The translations under genes were made by a program, and so were the position numbers. From contig CAYYZO010000036.1 in NCBI GenBank assembly GCA_964476185.1, positions 1 to 37,095 on the forward strand: 37,095 nucleotides of DNA. Direction: 5' to 3'. Below the pieces are notes generated by a model. The model made no database searches. It had not been told where the DNA came from and saw only the letters and a list, made by a program, of their open reading frames with translations. This DNA is from DATNBU01 sp964476185 (lineage in GTDB: Bacteria; Desulfobacterota; Binatia; UBA1149; CAITLU01). Positions 8,433 through 16,008 of the stretch are shown one piece after another. The number at the start of each line of letters is the position of its first letter. Positions within the stretch are counted from its first letter, which is position 1.

Positions 8433-10685
8433 ATGCGGCACCGACGCGCGCCGGCCTGGCGGATTTTCGTCGCGATCGCCTTCTGGTGGATCGCAACCGG
8501 CGCGTCGGCAGCCGACGACCGCGCGGTCGTGCCGGCGATCACGGGCGCGACCGTCAGCGAACCGCGCGGCATTCCGCCGACGCCCGACTCCGGCGACGGC
8601 GAAGCGCCGAATCCCGACGACGACCGCGGCGGCATCGCGCCGGCGGTCTCGGACGTTGCAGGGCCGCAGTCCGGGATCGTGCTCGTTCCGATCAGCGTGA
8701 CCGCGACGCGTTCGGCGCTTCCGTCCGCGGATCCGACCGCTTCGGTCGCCGAGGTCAGCGGCGAGGAAATTCGGCGCTCCGGCGCGCGGGCCGTCGACGA
8801 CGTGCTGCGACGCGTCCCCGGCTTCAGCCTGTTCCGCCGGCTCGGCAGCGGCGCCGCTCACCCGACCACCCAGGGCGTCTCGCTGCGCGGGATCGGCGCC
8901 AGCGGCGCGAGTCGCGCGCTCGTGCTCGTCGACGGCGTGCCCGTCAACGACCCGTTCGGCGGCTGGATCTACTGGAGCCGCCTTCCGTCCGAGACGATCG
9001 AGCGGATCGAGGTGCTGCGCGGGAGCGGCGCGAGCCTCTGGGGGAACTATGCGATGGGCGGCGTCGTCGGCCTCCGCACGCGTGGCTCCTCGCGGGACGG
9101 CGCGGGACTGCTCGTCGAAGGCGGGGAGCGCGGCGGCGCTCGAACCGAGGGGTGGGCGGTGCAGAACGTCGGTGACACCGCGGTCCAGGCCGACGGACGC
9201 TGGATGCGAAGCGGGGACTATCCGGTCATCGACGAACGGTGGCGCGGGCCGATCGACCGCCCGGCCGGCAGCGCGCACGGGATGGGCGGCGTTCGCGTCG
9301 AGCACCGCCTCCGGCCGGGCGCGAGCGTGCACGTCTCCGCGCGCGGCTTTCACGAGGATCGGGACAACGGCACGCCGTACACGCGCAACGAGACGAGTTC
9401 GGGCTTCTTCCGCTCCGGGCTCGAGGTCGACACGGCCTCGCGCGGCACGGTGTCGGCCGACGTGTTCGGCACGGTGCAGGAGTTCTCGAGCACGTTCTCG
9501 GCGGTCCCGGAGGGCCGCGCGAGCGAGACGCCGGCCGCCGACCAGTTCTCGGTCCCGTCGCAGAGCGCGGGCGGTTCGTTCGTGTGGTCGACGCTCGCGC
9601 GCGAGCGTCACCACGTGGTCGCCGGCGTCGACGCGCTCTGGGTGGACGGCGCCTCGAAAGAGTACGGACGCTACGTGGACGGCGGCTTCACCCGCCGCCG
9701 CGAAGGCGGCGCCACGCAGGCGATGGGCGGGGTCTTCGCGTCGGATGTCTTCGAGCTCACGCCGCGCCTCGACGTGACCGGCGCCCTTCGCGTCGACTAC
9801 TGGGAGACGTACGACGGCTTCCGGCGCGAGAACGCGCTCGACTCCGGCGCGTCGCTGGCCGACCGTTCGCTCGACGGCCGCAGCGAAACCTTCTTCAGCC
9901 CGCGACTCGGCGTCGCCTTCGAGGCGCTTCCGCAGCTCTCGCTGCGATCGGCCGCGTATCGCGGCTTTCGCGCGCCGACGATCAACGAACAGGTCCGGCC
10001 GTTTCGCGTGCGCAACGACGTGACCGAGGCGAACGAGGGGCTCGACGCCGAGCAGCTCACCGGCGTCGAAGGCGGCTACGACTTCGATTCGGGCCGCTGG
10101 CGTTCGTCGGCCACGCTGTTCTGGAACCGCATCGACGACCCCGTCGTGAACGTGACGGTCGGCGACGGCGGCGGCGTGGTCGATCCGTGCGGGTTCGTGC
10201 CGGCCGGCGGCGTGTGCCGGCAGCGGCGCAACCTGGGCAGCTCGCGGGTCCTCGGCGTCGAGGCCGCCGCGGGCGTCGACCTCGGCCGCGGCGTTTCCGC
10301 GACGTTGGCCTACCTCTGGAGCGACGGCCGGATCCATTCGGCGGCCGACGAGCCGGCGCTGGCGGGCAACCGCATCCCGCAGGTCCCCGAGCACCAGGGC
10401 ACGATCGCGCTCGACTGGCAGGGCGGCGGCCCGTGGAGCGCGTCGGTGCAGATGCGCGTCGTCGGAGAGCAGTACGAGGACGACGCGAACTCGCGCACGC
10501 TCGACGCCTTCGTCGCCGTCGATGCGTTCGTCGCGCGCGAGATCGGCGCGGGATTCGAGGTGTTCGCGGCGGCGGAGAACCTGTTCGACGAGACCATCCA
10601 GAACGGCCGAAGCGCCGACGGCGTGGTCTCGATCGCGGCGCCGCGCCTGGTGCGCGCGGGGCTGCGGTACACGTTCGAACGCTGA
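8433..10685 (+). CDS. TonB-dependent outer-membrane receptor
   Basis: A 750-residue outer-membrane receptor with a signal peptide (FVAIAFWWIATGASA). A variable linker leads to ISVTATRSALPSA, in the position of a TonB box. The plug domain (about residues 85-210) includes GVSLRGIGASGASRALVLVD, GVPVNDPFGGWIYWSRLP and ERIEVLRGSGASLWGNYAMG. The 22-stranded barrel follows, with the conserved RSAAYRGFRAPTINE and a C-terminal aromatic signal ending YTFER. The ligand cannot be read from sequence. Its position 47 bp behind a PQQ enzyme suggests uptake of something related, such as PQQ, a metal chelate or a substrate, but this is inference only. BtuB-like or siderophore receptors are alternatives. Confidence 0.95.
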   Translation: MRHRRAPAWRIFVAIAFWWIATGASAADDRAVVPAITGATVSEPRGIPPTPDSGDGEAPNPDDDRGGIAPAVSDVAGPQSGIVLVPISVTATRSALPSADPTASVAEVSGEEIRRSGARAVDDVLRRVPGFSLFRRLGSGAAHPTTQGVSLRGIGASGASRALVLVDGVPVNDPFGGWIYWSRLPSETIERIEVLRGSGASLWGNYAMGGVVGLRTRGSSRDGAGLLVEGGERGGARTEGWAVQNVGDTAVQADGRWMRSGDYPVIDERWRGPIDRPAGSAHGMGGVRVEHRLRPGASVHVSARGFHEDRDNGTPYTRNETSSGFFRSGLEVDTASRGTVSADVFGTVQEFSSTFSAVPEGRASETPAADQFSVPSQSAGGSFVWSTLARERHHVVAGVDALWVDGASKEYGRYVDGGFTRRREGGATQAMGGVFASDVFELTPRLDVTGALRVDYWETYDGFRRENALDSGASLADRSLDGRSETFFSPRLGVAFEALPQLSLRSAAYRGFRAPTINEQVRPFRVRNDVTEANEGLDAEQLTGVEGGYDFDSGRWRSSATLFWNRIDDPVVNVTVGDGGGVVDPCGFVPAGGVCRQRRNLGSSRVLGVEAAAGVDLGRGVSATLAYLWSDGRIHSAADEPALAGNRIPQVPEHQGTIALDWQGGGPWSASVQMRVVGEQYEDDANSRTLDAFVAVDAFVAREIGAGFEVFAAAENLFDETIQNGRSADGVVSIAAPRLVRAGLRYTFER

Positions 10686-10811
10686 ACGCGCGCCGCCGGG
10701 GATGACTTTGCCGCGCGGTTGCTGCCTACTGGTCGCGCCTCGACCGGCGAGGCGAGGGCGGCCAGGGCGCTGCCCGGCGGACACGGGCCAGCCCCGCGGA
10801 GGACGACACGA

Positions 10812-11237
10812 ATGACCCACTCGAGCGCAAAGGCCACTTTCGTGACCAACCCTGCATTGGAAATGCCCGGGCGCCGGCACGCGCGCACGACCGCGGCACT
10901 GCGGGCCGTGGCGATGGTGGCCGCGGCGTTCGCGGCCGGCTGCACGCAGGAAACGCAGAACCAGCTCGGCCGCTCGATCCAGAACTGGACCGGCACGAAC
11001 GGAGTGCTCGACGTGCTCGCCGGCGACAAGGTCCACATGCGCTTCATCCAGATCGACAAGCTGAGCACGGCGATGTCGACGTCGGGCAAGCGCGACAAGC
11101 CGAGACCGTACCGCTTCGGATACGGCATCCTGGACCGCAACCTGAACTCCAAGGCCGATCCCGGCGAGAAGAAGGTCTACTTCGAGGTCAGCGACTACGC
11201 CACGTCCTACGTCTTCTACGAGAACGACGTCCAGTAA
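10812..11237 (+). CDS. Putative small lipoprotein of unknown function
   Basis: A 141-residue protein I do not recognise. ATG 10812 follows GGAGGA with good spacing. A second in-frame ATG at 10863 lies closer to the hydrophobic segment but has no Shine-Dalgarno. The segment AVAMVAAAFAAGC ends in a plausible though non-ideal lipobox (A-A-G-Cys44), suggesting lipid anchoring. The mature part has VLDVLAGDKVHMRFIQIDK, then a basic KRDKPRPYRFGYG stretch and an acidic aromatic tail. It lies 126 bp after the TonB receptor on the same strand and may be part of that transcript. No catalytic motif is visible. Confidence 0.75.
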   Translation: MTHSSAKATFVTNPALEMPGRRHARTTAALRAVAMVAAAFAAGCTQETQNQLGRSIQNWTGTNGVLDVLAGDKVHMRFIQIDKLSTAMSTSGKRDKPRPYRFGYGILDRNLNSKADPGEKKVYFEVSDYATSYVFYENDVQ

Positions 11238-11303
11238 GCATCGTGTCGCGGAACCGGTCCGCGTGGTGTGGAGAACTGCGTGCCGCCCGGTGCGCGGCGG
11301 CGA

Positions 11304-11669
11304 TCAGCGCCCGCCGCGCGACGGCGGCGCCTGCAGGTAGTTGCCCTCGAGGGCGCCGAGGCCGCCCGGACCTCGCTGGCCGAGGCTGCCCGCGCCGTAG
11401 TTGCCGATCGAGTTCCCCTGCATCTGCCCGAGGCCGCCGTCGCTGAGCGATCCGGTGCGGCCCTCGCCGCCGCGGCCGCCGGTCGAATCCCGCCGTCCGA
11501 ACTCGTCGCCGAGGCTGCCGCGGTCCATCTGGTGCACGCCGCCGCGCAGGCCGTCCTGCCCGGCGGCTCCGAGCATCCGCTCGTCGTGGCAGCAGTGGGC
11601 GAGCGCCGCCGGGGCCGGGCAGGCAAGAAGAATCGCCCAGAGGGTCGTGCAGGCGAGCGTGCTTTTCAT
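11304..11669 (-). CDS. Glycine-rich secreted protein of unknown function
   Basis: A 121-residue protein with a signal peptide (LACTTLWAILLACPAPAALA) probably cleaved before HCCHDE. The start chosen is ATG 11669, since GGAGG lies seven bases upstream; another ATG 15 bases earlier has no Shine-Dalgarno. The mature chain is rich in Gly, Arg and Ser, with a vicinal Cys-Cys at its new N-terminus and three imperfect repeats: GSLGD (51-55), GSLSD (73-77) and GSLGQ (94-98). I recognise no family. The gene is convergent with the lipoprotein gene and sits 82 bp downstream of the DUF2804 gene on the same strand, so co-transcription is possible. Signal peptide and Shine-Dalgarno support coding; the low-complexity composition lowers confidence. 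Confidence 0.6.
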   Translation of the reverse strand: MKSTLACTTLWAILLACPAPAALAHCCHDERMLGAAGQDGLRGGVHQMDRGSLGDEFGRRDSTGGRGGEGRTGSLSDGGLGQMQGNSIGNYGAGSLGQRGPGGLGALEGNYLQAPPSRGGR

Positions 11670-11751
11670 CGCGAACCTCCGCATCGGTCCAGTCTGGACC
11701 TGCCGGCGCGTCGATGCACGCTGCGACGGCGGGACGCGCCCCGGCCGGGGA

Positions 11752-12780
11752 CTACCACTTCGCGTAGTGACGCTCGGCGTAACCCAGCTGCCCGTCGAGT
11801 TCGACGGATTCGCCGGCCGCCGTGCGCAGCGTCCCTCGATAGCGTCCGATCATCTGGTGGAAGTTCGTCGCGACGACGAGGGCGTTCACCCTCTCGGCGT
11901 GGGAACTCTCCGGCGTGAATTCGAGTTCCAGCCGCCGGTCGCTGTCGCGCAGGCGCCACGGCTTCATCAGGTCCCGCCGGTCGTATTCGAACGCGACGGG
12001 GCCGAGCCGGTGCAGGCGGCCGTCCACCCAGAAGCAGTTCTCGCTGTGCCCCGTCTCGTTGACGCCGCACGAAACGTTCATGCCGACGAGGCGGCCGTCA
12101 CCGAGTCGGCCGGACACGCAGCCCCAGTTCCAGAACGTGTCGCGCCGCATGTAGCCGGCGCTCCAGTCGTTGTGCCCGAGCATGCCGAGTTCCTCGAGGT
12201 CGAGCGTGCGGCCTTCCCAGCGCACGACGCCGCTGACCGGCGAGCCTGCGGTCTTGCGCGCGTACACGAAGCCGGCCGCTCCCGCGGGGGTCGAGATCCA
12301 CATCGGCTCGACGAGCGGATCTTCCTCGTCGAAGATCGCGTCGATCTCGACGCCGCCCGCGAGCCGCACCCAGAGCTGGCGCTGGCGCGGGTCGCTCGTC
12401 GCCGTCATCGCGATGCGGTTGCCTCCGCTGCGGAAGGTGACGCTGCCGTCCTCGGGTCGTTGGTCGAAGTGCAGCCCGAACGCGAGCGGAGTACGGAAGC
12501 TGAATTCGACCTTCCGCCGCGTGGCCGGTTCGTAGAAGTACAGGAACGCCTGGCCGACGTAGCGGATGTCGACGAGCGCGCAACCGAAGATCAGCGAGTC
12601 GGACAGCCCGCCCAGGAACTGGAACTGGTTGAAGCCGAAGTAGCGCGCGAGGGAGCCGGCGGGACGGTCCATCGGCGTGCGCAGGTCGTAGTCGCGAAAG
12701 TTCACTTCCGTGACCGGCTCACGGAACACGCCGAAGCGCGCGTCGCCCTGCCGGTCGATCAGCCTGCCGCTGGATCCCAA
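11752..12780 (-). CDS. DUF2804 family protein
   Basis: A 342-residue protein matching the DUF2804 family, whose function is not established. Its features are the N-terminal ILGSSGRLIDRQGDARFG, the central QAFLYFYEPATRRKVEFSF and the signature GHNDWSAGYMRRDTFWNWGC, followed by GMNVSCGVNETGHSENCFWV. The protein has no signal peptide and looks cytoplasmic. The start is taken as TTG at 12780-12778, because GGAGG lies seven bases before it and the family's N-terminal motif begins there; no ATG or GTG in frame is better placed. The frame open upstream to 13116 is low-complexity shadow sequence. It is divergent from the exported protein at 13013. Confidence 0.88.
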   Translation of the reverse strand: MGSSGRLIDRQGDARFGVFREPVTEVNFRDYDLRTPMDRPAGSLARYFGFNQFQFLGGLSDSLIFGCALVDIRYVGQAFLYFYEPATRRKVEFSFRTPLAFGLHFDQRPEDGSVTFRSGGNRIAMTATSDPRQRQLWVRLAGGVEIDAIFDEEDPLVEPMWISTPAGAAGFVYARKTAGSPVSGVVRWEGRTLDLEELGMLGHNDWSAGYMRRDTFWNWGCVSGRLGDGRLVGMNVSCGVNETGHSENCFWVDGRLHRLGPVAFEYDRRDLMKPWRLRDSDRRLELEFTPESSHAERVNALVVATNFHQMIGRYRGTLRTAAGESVELDGQLGYAERHYAKW

Positions 12781-13012
12781 GATGCCACCTCCGTGCTGTC
12801 GCGAACACGAGTCGCCGCCGGGCCCGGCGGCCGTGGCGGCGTCGCCGTCGACGGCTCGGCGATTGCCGTGGCGCGGCTTCAGTGCCACGGTCGCGACCGG
12901 CCCGCTCGCGCAGCGAACCGGGCCGCAATATCCGGGAGCCGGCGCCCGTTCCAGCGCCCTGCGACGTGCGGGCGCGCGGCACGTGCCGATCCCGGGGACG
13001 GGGGTCGTCGAG

Positions 13013-13357
13013 GTGAAAGAAACGTTTCCTGCCGTTTCGCTGACGGTGCTGCTGGCCGTCGTCGCGGTCGCACCATCGGGTTCGGCGGCCGAGGCGGAGC
13101 CGTCGGTCGCGGACATCGAGAACGCGCGTCGCTGCGCTGCGGAGACGCGCGTCGTCGGCTACGCCTTCACCGAGGTGCGCGACAGCGTGCGCGCGGGCGG
13201 CACGGCCCGCGCGGAGGCGTTGTTGTCGATCGCGGAGGATGCGCTGCGGTCGGCGCGTTCGGCCTGCCAGGACGACCCGGAGGTCACGGCTCAGCTCGAG
13301 TTGCTCGCCGTCGAGGCCGACGGCCTGCGCCGCTCGCTGCAAAGCGCTCCCCGATGA
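13013..13357 (+). CDS. Small exported protein of unknown function
   Basis: A 114-residue protein beginning with GTG at 13013. It has a clear signal peptide (FPAVSLTVLLAVVAVAPSGSAA) and then a short acidic, alpha-helical mature part with two cysteines (RRCAAETR and RSACQDD). Codon third positions are almost all G or C, as in neighbouring genes, which supports coding. The Shine-Dalgarno is weak (GGGGG about ten bases upstream), and an in-frame GTG further up is possible. It precedes rarD by 16 bp. No family recognised; a periplasmic helical protein is the most that can be said. Confidence 0.6.
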   Translation: MKETFPAVSLTVLLAVVAVAPSGSAAEAEPSVADIENARRCAAETRVVGYAFTEVRDSVRAGGTARAEALLSIAEDALRSARSACQDDPEVTAQLELLAVEADGLRRSLQSAPR

Positions 13358-13373
13358 CACGTCTCGGACCCGC

Positions 13374-14273
13374 GTGAATCCCGAGCGTCGCGGGATCTGG
13401 TACGGGATCGGCGCGTACGCGTCGTGGGGCGTCTTCCCGCTCTACTGGAAACTGCTGGCATCGGTGCCGGTCGTCGAGGTCGTCAGCCATCGCATCGTCT
13501 GGTCCGCGGCGCTCCTGCTCGCCTGGGTGGCCGCCCGCGGGCAGTGGCGGTCGCTCGCGGCCTCGCTGGCGACGCCCGGCGTCCTTGCGACCTACGCGAC
13601 CGCTTCAGCGCTGATCGCCGTCAATTGGGGGATCTTCCTCTGGGCGGTCGGCGCCGGGCACGTCGTCGAGACGAGCCTCGGCTACTTCATCAACCCGCTG
13701 CTGAGCTTGCTGCTCGCCGTGTTCGTGCTCGGGGAACGGCTTCGACGCTGGCAATGGGTCGCGGTGGCGCTCGCGGCGGCGGGCGTGCTCTGGCTCGCGT
13801 TCGCTCATGGAGAACTGCCGTGGATCTCGCTGGTGCTCGCGACCACCTTCGCGCTCTACGGTCTGGTGAAGAAGCGGGCGCCGCTCGGCTCCGTCCACGG
13901 ACTCACGATCGAGACGGGGCTGCTCGCGCTGCCGTCCGCCGCCCTGCTCGCCTGGACCCACCTGGTCGGCGAAGCGGCGTTCCTCGGCGGCTCGGGCGTC
14001 GTCGACGTGCTGCTCGTCTCCGCCGGGGCCGTCACGGTCGCGCCGCTCCTGATGTTCGCGACCGCCGCCCAGCGCATCCCCCTGCTCTGGGTGGGGTTGC
14101 TGCAATACATCGCCCCGACCCTGCAACTGGCGATCGGCGTTCTGGTGTTCGGTGAGCCGTTCACGCAGGATCGGGTCCTCGGCTTTTCGCTCGTGTGGCT
14201 CGCCCTCGTGGTCTTCGCCGTCGAGGGACTCGCGGCCCACCGGGCGACGGCCGTCGTGCCGCTGCCGGAGTGA
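13374..14273 (+). CDS. rarD: EamA-family transporter RarD
   Basis: A 299-residue polytopic inner-membrane protein of the drug/metabolite transporter superfamily, RarD subgroup, with ten predicted helices in two EamA repeats. The N-terminal GIWYGIGAYASWGVFPLYWK and SHRIVWSAALLLAW, the middle AVNWGIFLWAVGAGHVVETS and LGYFINPLLSLLLAVFVLGE, and the C-terminal LLQYIAPTLQLAIGVLVFGE are diagnostic. The GTG at 13374 gives the usual family length (about 295-300) and starts at the conserved region; the frame is open upstream but overlaps the preceding gene. RarD substrates are not established (chloramphenicol resistance is the namesake phenotype). The selenoprotein gene starts 22 bp downstream. Confidence 0.93.
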   Translation: MNPERRGIWYGIGAYASWGVFPLYWKLLASVPVVEVVSHRIVWSAALLLAWVAARGQWRSLAASLATPGVLATYATASALIAVNWGIFLWAVGAGHVVETSLGYFINPLLSLLLAVFVLGERLRRWQWVAVALAAAGVLWLAFAHGELPWISLVLATTFALYGLVKKRAPLGSVHGLTIETGLLALPSAALLAWTHLVGEAAFLGGSGVVDVLLVSAGAVTVAPLLMFATAAQRIPLLWVGLLQYIAPTLQLAIGVLVFGEPFTQDRVLGFSLVWLALVVFAVEGLAAHRATAVVPLPE

Positions 14274-14295
14274 AGACGAACTGGAGGTTCTCCTC

Positions 14296-15375
14296 ATGGC
14301 CTGGATTCGAACGCCGTCCGCCTCCGAGGGCGGCCCCGAACTCGCCGCCGTGCATCGCGAGATGCACGAACTCGTCGGCGTCCCTCTCGTCGCCAACGTC
14401 GTCCGCCTGTTCAGCCTGCGCCCCGAGTCGATGCGGCGGATGATCCGTACCTGGGAACTCGCGATGTGGACCGGACCGGAGCCGCGCGCGACCCGGGAAC
14501 TCGTCGCGGCGATGGTCTCGCGCGCGAACCGCTGCGTCTATTGAGAGGACAGCCATTCGGCGTTCCTGCAGGCTGCAGGAGGAGACAGGACGAAAGTCGC
14601 CGCGCTCGTCGATCATGAGGACGCTGCGGGGGCCTCGCCGCTGGAACGGTCGCTCGCAGCGCTCGTGCGCCGGGCGTGCTGGGAGCCGGCGCTGCTCGGC
14701 CCCGACGATCTCGGGCCGGTGCGCGAGGCGGCCGGCGACGGAGCGCTGACCTACACCCTGGTCCTCGGGGCTTTCCACTACATCAACCGCATGGCGGATC
14801 TCCTTCACGTGGAGTCGGAGATCCTGCCGCAAGCGCTGCGCCGCTTTCCCGTGGCGCGCCGCTTCGCCGTCTCGCTGGCGAGCCGGCTGTTCGCCCGGAT
14901 GGACCTCGCCTCGAAAGAGCCGTTGCGCGACTTCGAGGAGTCGCTCGTTGCGATCGGGCCGATCTACCAGCGAGCGACCGGCCGGGCGGCGCGGAAGGAT
15001 CTCGCCGGGCTGCGCGCGCGCCCGTTCCTCGTCGAGGTCCTGAGGGCCAGCCTCGAGGAGCGCGAGCGCGCGACGCTTTCGCTGCGAGAGGTCGCGCGCG
15101 TCCATGAACTCGTCGAGCGCTGGCTGCCGCGCTGCCGCGAAGAGGCCGAGGGTTTCCATCCGCGTCCCTCCGACCCGCTCGAGTCCTTCGTGTTCGTCGG
15201 CACGCGCCATGCCGCCCGCACCACGGGGAAGATGCTCGATGCCCTTCGCGCCGACGGGTACGACGACCTCGGGCTGCTCGACCTCGCCCACGCCGTCGCC
15301 GACGCGAACCAGTGGGCGAGGGTCCACCGGCTCCTCGGGCTCCCGAGCGACATCCTGGCCCCGGCCGCGCTGTGA
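14296..15375 (+). CDS. AhpD/carboxymuconolactone decarboxylase-like selenoprotein (in-frame TGA = Sec83)
   Basis: Read through the TGA at 14542-14544, this is a single 359-residue protein. ATG 14296 has GGAGG at 14283-14287. The N-terminal half ends in ELVAAMVSRANRCVY, then TGA, then EDSHSAFLQAAG. This is the AhpD/CMD active-site pattern C-x2-C-x3-H with the second Cys replaced by TGA: Cys80, Sec83, His87. The C-terminal half stays in the same frame and matches the family's helical core (AFHYINRMAD at 159-168). In AhpD the CxxC pair is a peroxidase/thiol reductant and the His is part of the proton relay. A SECIS-like hairpin lies 26 nt after the TGA. A gene caller would report an 82-residue fragment and a separate 236-residue ORF (14665-15375) with no good start. 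A true nonsense mutation or sequencing error (TGC to TGA) is the alternative. Confidence 0.86.
14563..14581 (+). promoter_or_regulatory. Bacterial SECIS-like hairpin directing selenocysteine at TGA 14542-14544
   Basis: A stem pairs TCCTGCA (14564-14570) with TGCAGGA (14574-14580), extended by one G-U pair, with loop GGC at 14571-14573. The loop begins 26 nt after the TGA and starts with G, as expected of bacterial SECIS elements that bind SelB. The apex TGCAGGCTGCA closely resembles the apex of E. coli fdhF, TGCAGGTCTGCA. Unlike fdhF there is no unpaired bulged U below the apex. Confidence 0.75.
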
Positions 15376-15444
15376 ATGCGCAGCCGTCGCCGGCCGCGCA
15401 GCGCCTTTTCCTCGGCGCCGCCGGTCCGGCGCCGTCCCGCCGAG

Positions 15445-15647
15445 GCGTTCTTTGGGGGCGTTCCTTGGGGACGTTCCTTGGGGACGTTCCTTGGGGACGT
15501 TCCTTGGGGNNNNNNNNNNNNNNNNNNNNNNNNNNNNNNNNNNNNNNNNNNNNNNNNNNNNNNNNNNNNNNNNNNNNNNNNNNNNNNNNNNNNNNNNNNN
15601 NNNNNNNNNCGTTCCTTGGGGGCGTTCCTTGGGGGCGTTCCTTGGGG
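15445..15647. repeat. 13-bp tandem repeat array interrupted by assembly gap
   Basis: Left of the gap are five units: one degenerate at 15445-15457, one GCGTTCCTTGGGG at 15458-15470, then three ACGTTCCTTGGGG running to 15509, exactly at the first N. Right of the gap are three units of the GCGTTCCTTGGGG form (15610-15647, the first lacking its first base). The unit is not a multiple of three, so no protein repeat is implied. True copy number is unknown, because the assembly stopped inside the array on both sides. Confidence 0.95.
15510..15609. other. Assembly gap of 100 Ns
   Basis: Exactly 100 undetermined bases, the conventional placeholder for a scaffold join of unknown size. Both flanks end within copies of the same 13-bp repeat. 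Confidence 0.99.
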
Positions 15648-15980
15648 GCTGCGCGGTGGACGCGTCCGGATCGCGGACGGGCCTTGCACAGGGACGGACC
15701 CTTTCGAAGAGGAGGCGGGTCGTCGGGGACGCGAGGCCGGGAGCGACCACGGACGTGCGCCGGTTCACGCCCCCCGTCAGGCCTGGGATCGGGCGTCGAT
15801 GCCGCCGGGGGATCGCGGCAGAATGTTCGAAAACCTGCCTGTTTCCTCGCGGTTGCGACGGTGGTGGGAGGGACTCGGGGGAGCCGGGGACCCGCCGGGG
15901 CGCCGGCGGGAATCCCGCCGCATCGAGCACGGCGAGGGGCGCCGGACCCCCACCATCGCGTTTTTGTGCATCGTTCGGGC

Positions 15981-16008
15981 GTGACTCGTCGCCATTCTAA
16001 GGTAAACT
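15981..16008 (+). promoter_or_regulatory. Possible sigma70-type promoter of the outer-membrane protein gene
   Basis: GTGACT (15981-15986) and TAAACT (16003-16008) are separated by 16 bp, each matching consensus at four of six positions, in one of the few AT-richer patches. The implied 5' leader is about 125 nt. Confidence 0.3.

Noticed and set aside
5773..8496. Very long minus-strand open frame opposite the PQQ dehydrogenase
   Set aside because: Very high GC at third codon positions makes the opposite frame open. The plus strand has a complete, motif-rich gene and the minus-strand product is Arg/Ala-rich noise.
11247..11263. Terminator between the convergent lipoprotein and glycine-rich genes (CGCGGA/TCCGCG)
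   Set aside because: Only six base pairs and no T tract on either strand; such hairpins are expected by chance at this GC content.
14665..15375. Separate 236-residue gene downstream of the CMD fragment
   Set aside because: It has no Shine-Dalgarno, begins in the middle of a conserved helix and is in frame with the upstream half through the TGA.
15445..15647. CRISPR array
   Set aside because: Units are 13 bp, directly adjacent and without spacers; no cas genes in the window.
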